Source of the DNA: Solirubrobacterales bacterium
GTDB taxonomy: Bacteria; Actinomycetota; Thermoleophilia; Solirubrobacterales; 70-9
Assembly (NCBI GenBank): GCA_021323175.1
Contig: JAJTCK010000015.1
Span: forward strand, 1 to 35,869
Direction: 5' to 3'
DNA: 35,869 nucleotides
Position 1 is the first letter of the stretch; every line of letters starts with the position of its first letter. The position numbers and the translations under genes were made by a program. Shown here in pieces: positions 8,096 to 16,359 of this stretch. The notes beneath the pieces were generated by a model. That model was given only the letters and a program-made list of their open reading frames with translations. It was not told the origin of the DNA and made no database searches.

Positions 8096-8977
8096 GTGCG
8101 GCTGACCAACCTCGACAAGGTCCTCTACCCCGAGGCCGGCTTCACCAAGGCGGAGGTGATCGATTACTACGCGCGGGTCGCCGACGTGATGCTGCCGCAC
8201 CTGAAGGGCCGTCCGCTGACGCTCAAGCGCTACCCCGACGGCGTCGAAGGATTCAACTTCTACGAGAAGCGCTGCCCCGAGCACCGGCCCGACTGGATCA
8301 AGACCGCGACCGTGCTGGCCGACAGGGTCGGCGAGATCGACTTCTGCCTGTGCGAGGACAAGGCGACACTCGTCTGGCTCGCGCAGCTCGCCGCAATCGA
8401 ATTGCACCCCTCGCTCGCGAAGGCCTCCAATGTGGACCGCCCGACGATCCTGGCGTTCGACCTGGACCCGGGGCCGCCCGCGGACATCATCGACTGCTGC
8501 CGGATCGCCGTTCGCCTGCGCAAGCTGTTCGAGGACTTCGGCATGCAGAGCTTCCCGAAGACGTCGGGCTCCAAGGGGTTGCAGGTCTACGTGCCCCTGA
8601 ACGCCCCGAAGATGGGTTACGAACGGACCGGCACCTTCGCCCACGCCATCGCCCTGCTGCTCGAGAAGCAATATCCCGACGAGGTCGTCTCGAAGATGAC
8701 GAAGAAGCTGCGCAAGGGCAAGGTCCTGGTCGACTGGAGCCAGAACAACCGCCACAAGACCACGGTGGCCGTGTACTCGCTGCGGGCCAAGCAGCACCCG
8801 ACGGCCTCAACACCGATCGGGTGGGACGAGTTGGAGAGCGCCCTGCGCGCGAAGAAGCCCGACCGGCTTCGATTCGAGGCGGGGCAGGTGCTGAAGCGGA
8901 TCGAGAAGCACGGCGACCTGTTCACGCCGGTGCTGAAGCTGCGCCAGCGGCTGCCCGAGCCGCCGGCGCCCGCCTGA
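8096..8977 (+). CDS. LigD-type primase-polymerase (stand-alone PolDom)
   Basis: An archaeo-eukaryotic primase-type polymerase that fills gaps and adds nucleotides during NHEJ. The N-terminus reads RLTNLDKVLYPEAGFTK, followed by GFNFYEKRCPEHRPDW. The metal-binding FDLDPG carries the two catalytic Asp and KVLVDWSQN the third. The substrate motif is SGSKGLQVYVPL; in many PolDoms the Q position is His. At 293 residues it is the polymerase domain only. GTG 8096 is the first canonical start, but in-frame sequence upstream (EVTVGRRK) resembles the family N-terminus, so the true start may be non-canonical and further up. It follows ku by 25 bp and is probably cotranscribed with it. Confidence 0.9.
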   Translation: MRLTNLDKVLYPEAGFTKAEVIDYYARVADVMLPHLKGRPLTLKRYPDGVEGFNFYEKRCPEHRPDWIKTATVLADRVGEIDFCLCEDKATLVWLAQLAAIELHPSLAKASNVDRPTILAFDLDPGPPADIIDCCRIAVRLRKLFEDFGMQSFPKTSGSKGLQVYVPLNAPKMGYERTGTFAHAIALLLEKQYPDEVVSKMTKKLRKGKVLVDWSQNNRHKTTVAVYSLRAKQHPTASTPIGWDELESALRAKKPDRLRFEAGQVLKRIEKHGDLFTPVLKLRQRLPEPPAPA

Positions 8978-9048
8978 GCCGGAGCGCGGGATCCCGGGAA
9001 TCGCACGGCCTGGTCATCCGCTCTGGAACTCGTGACGTAGCCTGGTTG

Positions 9049-9690
9049 ATGAGCCGCATCGCGCGCTATTTCACTTGCGTTCTCGTGCTGGCGGGCGGCG
9101 TGGCGGCATGCGGAAACGGTCCGTCCGGGGACGGGGAAGGATCCGAGGCCGCCGCCGAGGGCACCCAGGGCGCGCTGCCCACCGCGTCATCGGACCCCGG
9201 TGCCGCGGAGCGGACGAAGCTGGGCGTGCTCGACCACACCCTGCCCCTGCTCGACGGGACCGAGCAGGACCTGGCGCGTTATCGGGGTAAGGTCGTTCTG
9301 GTCGTCAACACCGCCAGCGAGTGTGGATTCGCCCCGCAGTTCGGCGGTCTCGAGAGCCTGTACCGCGAACGCCGGAAGGAGGGCCTCGTGGTCCTGGGCT
9401 TCCCGGCCGACGACCTCGTCGGCCAGGAACCGCGCTCCGACGAGGAGATCGCGGACTTCTGCCGCGCCAACTTCGGCGTCACGTTCCCGATGTTCTCGAA
9501 GTCGAACGTCGTCGACGACCCGGTCAATCCGCTCTTCGCCGAGCTGGCCGCCACGCTCGGCGAGCCCACCTACAACTTCAACAAGTACCTGATCGACCGC
9601 CGCGGCCGGCCCGTGGGGCGCTTCGATCAGTCGACCGAGCCGGATGACCCGGAGTTGACGCGGGTGGTCGACTCGCTGCTCGCCGCCTAG
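9049..9690 (+). CDS. Lipoprotein glutathione peroxidase family protein
   Basis: A 213-residue thiol peroxidase anchored outside the cell. The N-terminus has a hydrophobic segment ending in a VAAC lipobox (Cys21), then a Gly/Ser/Ala-rich linker to about residue 57. The peroxidase domain contains NTASECGFAPQFGGLE with the peroxidatic Cys at about 92, and FNKYLIDRRGRPVGRF. The usual FPCNQFGxQEP motif reads FPADDLVGQEP, so the resolving Cys and the catalytic Gln are missing, and the expected WNF reads YNF. The thioredoxin fold is clear, but the catalytic tetrad is largely replaced; activity may differ or be weak. It is convergent with the MocR gene, overlapping it by four bases. Confidence 0.85.
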   Translation: MSRIARYFTCVLVLAGGVAACGNGPSGDGEGSEAAAEGTQGALPTASSDPGAAERTKLGVLDHTLPLLDGTEQDLARYRGKVVLVVNTASECGFAPQFGGLESLYRERRKEGLVVLGFPADDLVGQEPRSDEEIADFCRANFGVTFPMFSKSNVVDDPVNPLFAELAATLGEPTYNFNKYLIDRRGRPVGRFDQSTEPDDPELTRVVDSLLAA

Positions 9691-11204
9691 GCGATCGGCA
9701 GCGCCTCGCTCATGCGGGGGCGCTTCGCGAGAGAGCGGATGGCGCGGCCCAGGCGCCGCGTGCCCTCCGCCAGCTGGTCGGGCTCAAGAAAGCCATAGGA
9801 GAGGCGCATGTGGGTCAGGTGCGACCCGTCGGGCATCATCGCCGCCCCCGGAACGAACGTGACGCCGTTGCGCACGGCTTCGGTCATCAGCTCGCTCTCG
9901 TCCAGCGGCAGGTCGAGTGTCAGCCACAGGTGGCCCCCGCCCGGGGAGTCGGTGGCGATCGTCGCCAGCCCCTTCAGGTGCTTTTCAGCGGCCTCCACCA
10001 GGGCGTCGCGACGCTCGCGGTAGAACGCTCGCGCGCGCTCCACGTGCCCCTCGTACTCGCCGGCGGCGAAGAATCCGGCCATCGCCAGCTGCGTCAGGGT
10101 CGCGCTGTGCAGGTCGTCCGCCCGCTTCTCGTAGAGGATGCGGTCCCGCACGGGGCCGCTGGCGGCGATCCAGCCGATTCGCAGGCCGCCGCCGACCACC
10201 TTCGAGACGGAGTCGATGTAGACCACGTGGCCGTGGGACTCTGCGCGCAGCGAGCCGGGGTCCTCGCCCTCGAAGCGCAGGTCCCCATAGATGCCGTCCT
10301 CGACGATGAAGAAGCCGTGGCGCTGGGCCAGCTCGAGCAGACGGGTCCGTCGCGCCGGCGCCAGGTCGAGGCCGGTCGGGTTGTGGCAGCGCGGCTGGAT
10401 CGCCAGGAAGCGGATCTGCTCGCGGCCCAGGAGCGATTCGAGGGCGTCAAGGTCCAGGCCCTGGTCGTCCATCGGTACAGGGACCACGCGCGTGTCGATC
10501 GAGCGCACCGACTCGATCACGCCCATGAACGTCGGCGACTCGCATGCGACCGCGTCACCCGGACGCAGGATCGCCCGCGCCGCCAGGGTGAGCCCCTGCC
10601 GTGCCCCGGTCGTCACGATCAGGTCACCGGGGTCCTCGGGCGCACCCCGCTCGGCGGACAGCGCCGCCAGCTGCTCGACCAGTTCCGGCAACCCCGCGAT
10701 GTCGGTGTACTGGAGGGCGCGGCTGTCGTGCTCCTCCAGGGCATTCGCGAGCGCGCCGCGAATCGCCTCGTAGGGGAACAGCGCCGAGGACGGATAGCCC
10801 ACCGACAGGGGGATCAGACCGCGGGCCTGCGAGTGGCGGTACATCTCGGCCATCACGCGGTCCCCGTGGCTCTCCGGGACCGAGGGGAGCACGTAGCGCT
10901 GCCAGCCGGTCCCGTCCGAGTCCTCCGCGGCGCCAGGAAGGGCCGCCGGCGCGGTATCGCGCACGAACGTGCCGCGCCCGACCTGCGAGGAGACCAGGCC
11001 GAGCTCGCGCAGCCGCCGGTAGGCGCGGACGGCGGTCAGGTGGTTGATGTCGGCCGTCTCGGCCAGCTCGCGCGTCGGGGGCAGCTTTTCACCGGGGGCG
11101 AGCTCGCCGGACTCGATCGCTGACTGGATCGTGGAGACGATCTGATGGGTGAGCGACCGCTCGCTCTCGCGGTCAAGCCGACTCAATGTAGCTTTGTACG
11201 ACAC
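9687..11204 (-). CDS. MocR/GabR-type GntR-family regulator with aminotransferase domain
   Basis: A 505-residue fusion of an N-terminal GntR winged helix (about residues 15-83: LTHQIVSTIQSAIESGELAPGE and LPPTRELAE) with a fold-type I aminotransferase domain. PLP-site residues are visible: NPTG at about 275-278, Asp303, Tyr306 and the Schiff-base Lys335 in SVSKVVGGGLRIGW. MocR proteins sense PLP or amino-acid ligands and usually control a divergent neighbour. The GTG start at 11204 has a strong GGAGG ribosome binding site. The divergent gene at 11281 is the obvious candidate target, and the intergenic region has an inverted repeat. Ligand unknown. Confidence 0.92.
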   Translation of the reverse strand: MSYKATLSRLDRESERSLTHQIVSTIQSAIESGELAPGEKLPPTRELAETADINHLTAVRAYRRLRELGLVSSQVGRGTFVRDTAPAALPGAAEDSDGTGWQRYVLPSVPESHGDRVMAEMYRHSQARGLIPLSVGYPSSALFPYEAIRGALANALEEHDSRALQYTDIAGLPELVEQLAALSAERGAPEDPGDLIVTTGARQGLTLAARAILRPGDAVACESPTFMGVIESVRSIDTRVVPVPMDDQGLDLDALESLLGREQIRFLAIQPRCHNPTGLDLAPARRTRLLELAQRHGFFIVEDGIYGDLRFEGEDPGSLRAESHGHVVYIDSVSKVVGGGLRIGWIAASGPVRDRILYEKRADDLHSATLTQLAMAGFFAAGEYEGHVERARAFYRERRDALVEAAEKHLKGLATIATDSPGGGHLWLTLDLPLDESELMTEAVRNGVTFVPGAAMMPDGSHLTHMRLSYGFLEPDQLAEGTRRLGRAIRSLAKRPRMSEALPIA

Positions 11205-11242
11205 TCAACTCCTCCCTGTTCCGGTAAGGTGCCGCTGAGTGT
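11201..11242. promoter_or_regulatory. Inverted repeat between MocR gene and divergent ORF
   Basis: ACACTCA (11201-11207) and TGAGTGT (11236-11242) are perfect inverted 7-mers whose inner edges are 28 bases apart. TGTAGCT is also directly repeated at 11187-11193 and 11240-11246. The left half overlaps the MocR start codon. MocR proteins bind separated repeats in such divergent regions, so this is a plausible operator, by inference only. Confidence 0.4.
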
Positions 11243-11280
11243 AGCTCAAAAGCCGTCACAGGCCGAAACAAGGGGTAATT

Positions 11281-11634
11281 ATGTACAACATCGCCGATCA
11301 GGAAACACACATCACGATTCGCCCTGCAGGGCCCGAGCACGGCGAGGCTCTCCGGGTCCTCGCTCAGCGCGACAGCGCCCCGGTCCCGCCCGGACAGCTG
11401 CTGCTGGCGCTCGCGGGCGAGGAGCCCAAGGCGGCCATCTCCCTGTCCACCGGCGCCGTGATCGCGGACCCCTTCCAGCCGACCGAGGCCCTCGTGAGGC
11501 TCCTCCAGCAGCGCGCGCGGCAGCTGCGCACCCCTGCCGGGTTTCGGGCCAGGCTCGCCGCACGCCGCGCCCGCCGCGATCCGCGACGGGCCCTATCGCC
11601 CCAGCCCGCGGGAACCCTGCGCGCGTTCGACTGA
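11281..11634 (+). CDS. Small acetyltransferase-like (GNAT-related) hypothetical protein
   Basis: A 117-residue protein starting at ATG 11281 behind an AGGGG ribosome binding site. Residues about 11-75 resemble the N-terminal part of a GNAT fold found in many actinobacterial small proteins: ITIRPAGPEHGEALRVLA, then LLLALAGEEPKAAISLSTGAVIADPF and a helix EALVRLLQQRARQLR. The remaining 40 residues are rich in Arg and Pro with no acetyl-CoA binding motif visible, so it is probably not a complete enzyme. It is divergent from the MocR regulator and may be its target. Likely a real gene; function unknown. Confidence 0.7.
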   Translation: MYNIADQETHITIRPAGPEHGEALRVLAQRDSAPVPPGQLLLALAGEEPKAAISLSTGAVIADPFQPTEALVRLLQQRARQLRTPAGFRARLAARRARRDPRRALSPQPAGTLRAFD

Positions 11635-11666
11635 ACCCGGACACCGCCGGGCATCCCGTCGAGGCT

Positions 11667-13253
11667 CTAGGCGGCGGAATCCAGCAGCTGACGGACGACC
11701 GGCTTGCGGTTGGCCGCCACCTCGTCCAGCCGCCGGACGGGCGTCACGTAGGGCGCGTTGCGGGCGACCTCCGGGTCCTGCTCGGCCTCGGCCAGGATCG
11801 CGTCCAGGGCCTCGGCGAACCCGTCGAGGGTCTCCCGCGCCTCGGTCTCGGTGGGCTCGACCATCATCGCCTCGTCCACCAGCAGGGGGAAGTAGACCGT
11901 GGGCGGGTGGAAGCTGTAGTCGAGCAGGCGCTTGGCGATGTCCTGCGTCTTGACGCCGAGCTGCTGCTTCGCCGGCGCGGCCGAGAGGACGAACTCATGC
12001 ATGCAGCGCCGGTCGAACGCGATCGGCGCATACCGGCCCGTCCGCCCCTCGCGCAGCCGGGCCAGCAGGTAGTTGGCGTTCAGCACCGCGGTCTCGGAAG
12101 CTTCGGTGAGCCCGTCGCCGCCGAGGCTGAGGATGTAAGCGTAGGCACGGACGAAGACCCCGAAGTTGCCCTGGAACCCGCGCAGCCGCCCGATGGACCT
12201 GGGCCTGTCGTACTCGAGGTCGTACCGGATCTGCCCGTCCCCGTTGCCGCCTGCGCCAGCGGCCTCGCCCGGCTCCCGGCGGATCACCTGCGGCACGGGA
12301 AGGAACGGCTCGATGCGATCGGCGACCGCGATCGGCCCGGCGCCCGGCCCCCCTCCCCCGTGGGGTTGCGAGAAGGTTTTGTGCAGGTTGAAGTGGACGA
12401 TGTCGAAACCCATGTCGCCGGGCCTCGTGTGACCCATGATCGCGTTCAGGTTCGCGCCGTCGTAGTACAGGGTGCCGCCGGCATCCCGGACGATCGAGGT
12501 GATCTCGGCGATGTTCTCGTCGAACAGGCCCAGCGTGTTCGGGTTGGTGAGCATCAGGCACGCGGTCTGCTCATCGGCCTTTGCGCGCAAATCGTCCAGG
12601 TCCACCCCGCCGCGGTCATTGCTCGCGACTTTGACGACCTCGTATCCCGCCATCGTCACGGTCGCGGGATTCGTGCCGTGAGCTGTGTCCGGGGTCAGGA
12701 CCTTGGTGCGCCGCTCGCCGCGGTCGACGTGGTACGCGCGGGTCAGGAGCAGGCCCGCCAGCTCCCCGTGCGATCCCGCCGAGGGCTGCAGGCTCACATG
12801 GGGTAGCCCCGCGATCTCGGCCAGGGACCGCTGGAGCAGCCACATGAGCTCCAGGGCGCCCTGGGCACGGGAGGGATCCTGGCCGGGATGCAGCCGGGCA
12901 TGTCCGGGCAGCGCGGCCACTCGCTCGTTCACGCGGGGGTTGTGCTTCATCGTGCACGAGCCGAGCGGATAGAAGCCGCGGTCCAGGTCGAAGTTCCGCC
13001 GCGAGATCCGCGTGTAGTGACGGACGATCTCGGGCTCGGAGACTTCCGGCAACTCGGCCGGTCGTCCACGAAGCAGTTTCGCCGGAATCAGGTCCTCGAG
13101 CGGGGTCTCCGGCACGTCGGCGGCAGGCAGCGTGCCGGCCCGGCGGCCGGGCACCGAGCGCTCGAAGATCGTGCGCGCGCGGTCCCGCTGCATGGGGGTC
13201 TCCTCCTCGGCGGAGGTCGGCGGCGGCGAGCCCCCGTCGCCCAGGGGGTTCAC
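11667..13253 (-). CDS. gcvPB: Glycine dehydrogenase (decarboxylating) subunit 2
   Basis: The PLP-binding half of the two-subunit P-protein, which decarboxylates glycine and passes the aminomethyl group to lipoyl-GcvH. Conserved blocks include RNFDLDRGFYPLGSCTMKHN, SLQPSAGSHGEL, TPDTAHGTNPATV, YYDGANLNAI and HFNLHKTFSQPHGGGGPG, which holds the PLP lysine. The GTG at 13253 overlaps the gcvPA stop as GTGA and gives 528 residues. An ATG at 13193 would shorten it by 20, removing an acidic Gly/Pro-rich lead-in. It is the last gene of the gcv operon. Confidence 0.96.
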   Translation of the reverse strand: MNPLGDGGSPPPTSAEEETPMQRDRARTIFERSVPGRRAGTLPAADVPETPLEDLIPAKLLRGRPAELPEVSEPEIVRHYTRISRRNFDLDRGFYPLGSCTMKHNPRVNERVAALPGHARLHPGQDPSRAQGALELMWLLQRSLAEIAGLPHVSLQPSAGSHGELAGLLLTRAYHVDRGERRTKVLTPDTAHGTNPATVTMAGYEVVKVASNDRGGVDLDDLRAKADEQTACLMLTNPNTLGLFDENIAEITSIVRDAGGTLYYDGANLNAIMGHTRPGDMGFDIVHFNLHKTFSQPHGGGGPGAGPIAVADRIEPFLPVPQVIRREPGEAAGAGGNGDGQIRYDLEYDRPRSIGRLRGFQGNFGVFVRAYAYILSLGGDGLTEASETAVLNANYLLARLREGRTGRYAPIAFDRRCMHEFVLSAAPAKQQLGVKTQDIAKRLLDYSFHPPTVYFPLLVDEAMMVEPTETEARETLDGFAEALDAILAEAEQDPEVARNAPYVTPVRRLDEVAANRKPVVRQLLDSAA

Positions 13254-14674
13254 GAGGCCACCTGCTCGGGAACCGGCGCCTGCGCCTGGCCGCGCATCTC
13301 GACCTCCTCCATCGAGAGCACCTCGCTCAGCACGTCGGCGAGCCCGTCGATGTCCCGCCTGCTGCGCCGCTCGGTGACCGCGACCAGCACGCAATCCTCG
13401 TACTCGGGGTAGTCGCGGCCGAGCGGATAACCGGCGGCGAACCCGCGCTCGGCGCAGAGCCTCAGCACCGTCGCCGTGTCCACCCTCCCGCCGCCGGATG
13501 CTCGCAGCCGGACCGCAAACTCGCGCACGACCGGCGCGTCATGGAGTGGCTCGACGCCCACGACGGCGCCCAGGCGCTCGCGCGCGTAGGCGGTGCGGCG
13601 GACGAGCAGCTCGCCAAGCTCGACGAAGCCCCGCTTTCCGAGCCAGCTCAGATGGATGATCCCCGCTAGCGCGTTCAGCGCCTGGGCGGTGCAGATGTTG
13701 TGGGTCGCCTTCTCGCGCCGGATGTGCTGCTCGCGCGTCTGCAGGGTGAGCGCGAAGCCGCGACGACCGTCCACGTCGGTGGCCTCGCCGGCGATCCGGC
13801 CCGGCATGCGCCGGATGTGCTCCTGGGTTGCGCAGAAGAACCCGAAGGACGGGCCGCCGTAGTCCAGGCGGTTACCCAGAGGCTGGCCTTCCCCAACGGC
13901 CACGTCGGCGCCGCACTCTCCCGGCGACTTCAGCACCGAGAGCGCGACCGGGTCGCACGCGACGATCACCTGGGCGCCCTTCTCCTTTGCCACCGCGGCC
14001 AGGGCTTCGACCTCCTCGACCGAACCCAGGAAGTTCGGCTGCTGGATGAATATCGCGGCGGTCTCCTCGTCGACCGCCTCAGCCAGCGCGGCGGCGTCGG
14101 TGATACCGCCCTCCAGGCCGACCTCCACCACCTCGGAGCCGAACCCGGCAGAGTAGGTGACCATCGTCTCACGGCTGTGAGGGTGGAGCCCCCGCGAGGC
14201 GACCAGCTTCTTGCGCCCGGTCGCCCCGATCGCGAGGTAGGCGGCCGAGGCGACGGCGGAGGGCCCCTCGTACAGGGCCGCGTTCGAAACCGGGAGCCCG
14301 GTGAGCTCGCTCATCGCCGTCTGGAACTCGAACATCGCCTGCAGCCCGCCCTGGGAGACCTCGGGCTGGTAGGGCGTGTAGGGCGTCAGGAACTCCGAGC
14401 GGCTGGTGAGCGCGTCCACGACCGCCGGCACGTAGTGGTCGTACATCCCGGCGCCCAGGAAGCTGACCTCGCCCTCCGCGTGGGCATTCCGGGATGCCAG
14501 CTCCGAGAGGCGGTCATAGACCTCGGTCTCCGATCTGCCGTCGGGCAGGTCCAGGGGCCGCCCCAGTCGCAGGTCCTCCGGAATGTCCTCGAACAGCTCC
14601 TCGATCGATCGAGCGCCGATCGCCTCGAGCATCGCGTCGCGGTCAGGGCCCGTGTTCGATGTGTACCGAGACAC
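13250..14674 (-). CDS. gcvPA: Glycine dehydrogenase (decarboxylating) subunit 1
   Basis: Subunit 1 pairs with GcvPB to form the P-protein of the glycine cleavage system. The 474-residue protein starts at GTG 14674 with an AGGA ribosome binding site. Typical blocks are SFLGAGMYDHYVPAVVDAL (about residue 70), FLTPYTPYQPEVSQGGLQA, FEFQTAMSELTGLPVSNA and LYEGPSAVASA, with HNICTAQALNAL further on. It overlaps gcvPB by four bases (GTGA), giving an equimolar pair. Split P-proteins are common in Firmicutes, archaea and some deep actinobacteria, whereas streptomycetes and mycobacteria use one fused GcvP; this helps place the organism. Confidence 0.96.
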   Translation of the reverse strand: MSRYTSNTGPDRDAMLEAIGARSIEELFEDIPEDLRLGRPLDLPDGRSETEVYDRLSELASRNAHAEGEVSFLGAGMYDHYVPAVVDALTSRSEFLTPYTPYQPEVSQGGLQAMFEFQTAMSELTGLPVSNAALYEGPSAVASAAYLAIGATGRKKLVASRGLHPHSRETMVTYSAGFGSEVVEVGLEGGITDAAALAEAVDEETAAIFIQQPNFLGSVEEVEALAAVAKEKGAQVIVACDPVALSVLKSPGECGADVAVGEGQPLGNRLDYGGPSFGFFCATQEHIRRMPGRIAGEATDVDGRRGFALTLQTREQHIRREKATHNICTAQALNALAGIIHLSWLGKRGFVELGELLVRRTAYARERLGAVVGVEPLHDAPVVREFAVRLRASGGGRVDTATVLRLCAERGFAAGYPLGRDYPEYEDCVLVAVTERRSRRDIDGLADVLSEVLSMEEVEMRGQAQAPVPEQVAS

Positions 14675-14741
14675 GAGTTCATCCTAGACAGGACCACCGA
14701 CGGGGCCCCCAGCGTCTCGACGGACGAATGGGTCTAGTGAG

Positions 14742-15131
14742 CTAGTCGGCGAGCAGCTGCTGGTAGGCGTCCGAGTCGAGCAATTCATCGCCCTCGGACG
14801 GATTCGAAAGCTTCACCTTGACCATCCACCCCTCACCGTAAGGGGCACTGTTGATCAGCTCCGGGCTCTCCTGCGCCGCCGCGTTGACCTCGGTGATCTC
14901 GCCCGACATCGGCGCGTACACGTCGGAGACCGCCTTGACGGACTCAACCTCGGCGTAAGCCGTGTCCTTCTGGACCTGGGACCCGATCTCGGGGGGCTCG
15001 AAGAAGACGACTTCGCCCAGCGCGTCCTGCGCGTACCAGGTGACCCCGAAGGTGGCCGTGTCGCCCTCGATCCGGGCCCAGTCGTGCTCGGCGTGGTAGC
15101 GGAGGTCGTCCGGATAGCTCGGGTCGGCCAC
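14742..15131 (-). CDS. gcvH: Glycine cleavage system H protein
   Basis: The lipoyl carrier that shuttles the aminomethyl group between P, T and L proteins. The product has 129 residues, the usual size. The lipoylation site is Lys66 in VESVKAVSDVYAP, and the N-terminus has YHAEHDWARIEGD, typical of GcvH. It starts at GTG 15131, 45 bases after gcvT and 67 bases before gcvPA on the same strand, so it belongs to the same operon. No gcvL (lipoamide dehydrogenase) or lipoate ligase gene is in the window. Confidence 0.96.
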   Translation of the reverse strand: MADPSYPDDLRYHAEHDWARIEGDTATFGVTWYAQDALGEVVFFEPPEIGSQVQKDTAYAEVESVKAVSDVYAPMSGEITEVNAAAQESPELINSAPYGEGWMVKVKLSNPSEGDELLDSDAYQQLLAD

Positions 15132-15176
15132 TCCGGAAACCTATCCGGCCCGGCGGCGCGGCGTGGCGCCGAGCGC

Positions 15177-16253
15177 TCATGAGCTGCGCTCGTAGAGCGG
15201 ACGCTCCTCGATCCGGGCCGGGCGGCGCCTGCCGCGGACGTCCACCTCGAGCTCGGCGCCGGGCTCTGCCAGGTCGGTGCGGACGTACGCCATGCCAATG
15301 CCCTTGCCGAGTGACGGGGACATCGTTCCGCTGGTCACCTGGCCGACGGGCTCGTCCACGCGGAGGACGGTGTTGCCCTGACGCGGAATCCCCTGGCCGA
15401 CGATCGTGAAGGCGGCGAGGCGCTCGTCGGTGCCGTCGCGCAGCTGCTGGGAACAGCGCTCCTGACCGATGAATCCGCTCCCGTCCACGAGCGCCCAGTC
15501 CAGGCCCGCTTCGATCGGGGTGCGCTCCTCGGTCAGCTCGTTGCCGTAGAGGCAGTAGCCGACCTCGAGCCTCAGGGTGTCGCGAGCGCCAAGGCCGGCC
15601 GGGGTTGCGCCGGCCACCAGCAGCTCCTCCCAGAGCGCTGCGGCGGCCTCGGGCCGGACCAGGATCTCGACGCCGTCCTCGCCGGTGTAGCCGGTCCCGC
15701 AGACCAGGGCATCCCCCGGCCCGAGATTCATGTCTGCGATGCGGTGGCGGGCGGGAAGCTCGCCCTGGGCCATCGTGCCCACGATCTCACGCGCGTTCGG
15801 CCCTTGCACCGCGAGCATCGCGTAGCTCTCCAGGCGGTCGCTCACATCGGCGTCGAAGTCGTCGGCGTGCCGCTCGAACCAGCCGAAAATCCTGTCGTGA
15901 TTCGATGCGTTGGTGACCGTCAGGTAGTGCTCGTCGGCCAAGCGATAGGTGAAGACGTCATCCAGCACTCCGCCGTCCTCACGGCAGACGCATGAGTACA
16001 TCGCTCCTCCGACCGAGAGCTTGGAGATGTCATTCGTCAGCATGCGCTGCAGTAGCTCCCCCGCCCCGGGCCCCTCGGTTTCGACCTCCCCCATATGGGA
16101 CACGTCGAACACGCCGCACGCGGAGCGCACGGCCAGATGCTCCTGCTTGATCCCCTCGTACTGCACCGGCATCTCCCACCCGGCAAAGTCCACGAGCTTC
16201 GCCCCAGCTTCCACGTGGGCGTCATAGAGCGGCGTCTTCCTCAACTCGGCCAC
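15177..16253 (-). CDS. gcvT: Aminomethyltransferase (glycine cleavage T protein)
   Basis: Transfers the methylene carbon from aminomethyl-lipoyl GcvH to tetrahydrofolate, releasing ammonia. The 358-residue protein starts at GTG 16253. Visible signatures are TPLYDAHVEAGAKLVDFAGWEMPVQ at the N-terminus (shown here in part), VFDVSHMGEVE with the family's SHMG motif, GDALVCGTGYTGEDGVEI, and the C-terminal domain with LGKGIGMAYV. It is the first gene of the gcv operon and lies 143 bases after ftsZ; that gap contains three hairpins in a row. Confidence 0.96.
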   Translation of the reverse strand: MAELRKTPLYDAHVEAGAKLVDFAGWEMPVQYEGIKQEHLAVRSACGVFDVSHMGEVETEGPGAGELLQRMLTNDISKLSVGGAMYSCVCREDGGVLDDVFTYRLADEHYLTVTNASNHDRIFGWFERHADDFDADVSDRLESYAMLAVQGPNAREIVGTMAQGELPARHRIADMNLGPGDALVCGTGYTGEDGVEILVRPEAAAALWEELLVAGATPAGLGARDTLRLEVGYCLYGNELTEERTPIEAGLDWALVDGSGFIGQERCSQQLRDGTDERLAAFTIVGQGIPRQGNTVLRVDEPVGQVTSGTMSPSLGKGIGMAYVRTDLAEPGAELEVDVRGRRRPARIEERPLYERSS

Positions 16254-16269
16254 GCCAGCACCCTAGTCA

Positions 16270-16286
16270 CCGCGGTCCGACCGCGG
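16270..16286 (-). terminator. Hairpin immediately upstream of gcvT
   Basis: CCGCGGT-CGG-ACCGCGG is a perfect 7-bp stem with a 3-base loop; outer pairing with one bulged C lengthens it to about 9 bp. It ends 16 bases before the gcvT GTG. There is no U-run. It could be a terminator, or it could limit access to the gcvT ribosome binding site. Confidence 0.4.
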
Positions 16287-16305
16287 GTGGCGCCGCGGGA
16301 GGGGT

Positions 16306-16335
16306 CCACGCACGTGCGCCCTCGCATGTGCGTGG
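16306..16335 (-). terminator. Long hairpin in ftsZ-gcvT gap
   Basis: CCACGCAC pairs with GTGCGTGG (8 bp), then one A/C mismatch, then TGCG pairs with CGCA around an AGGG loop, 12 pairs in all over 30 bases. This is one of the two strongest hairpins in the window. It may terminate the dcw transcript without a U-run or be part of a gcv leader. Confidence 0.45.
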
Positions 16336-16337
16336 GA

Positions 16338-16359
16338 GGTTCCTGCGGCGACAGGACCC
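16338..16359 (-). other. First stem-loop of ftsZ-gcvT leader
   Basis: TCCTG and CAGGA pair around a TCGCCG loop, extended by two G-C pairs beyond one mismatch. It is weaker than the two hairpins after it. Its interest lies in the tandem spacing with them. Confidence 0.3.

Noticed and set aside
11270-11280. SigB/SigF promoter from GGGTAA just before the 11281 gene
   Set aside because: No GTTT-like element lies 15-17 bases upstream, and the sequence is better explained as the ribosome binding site.
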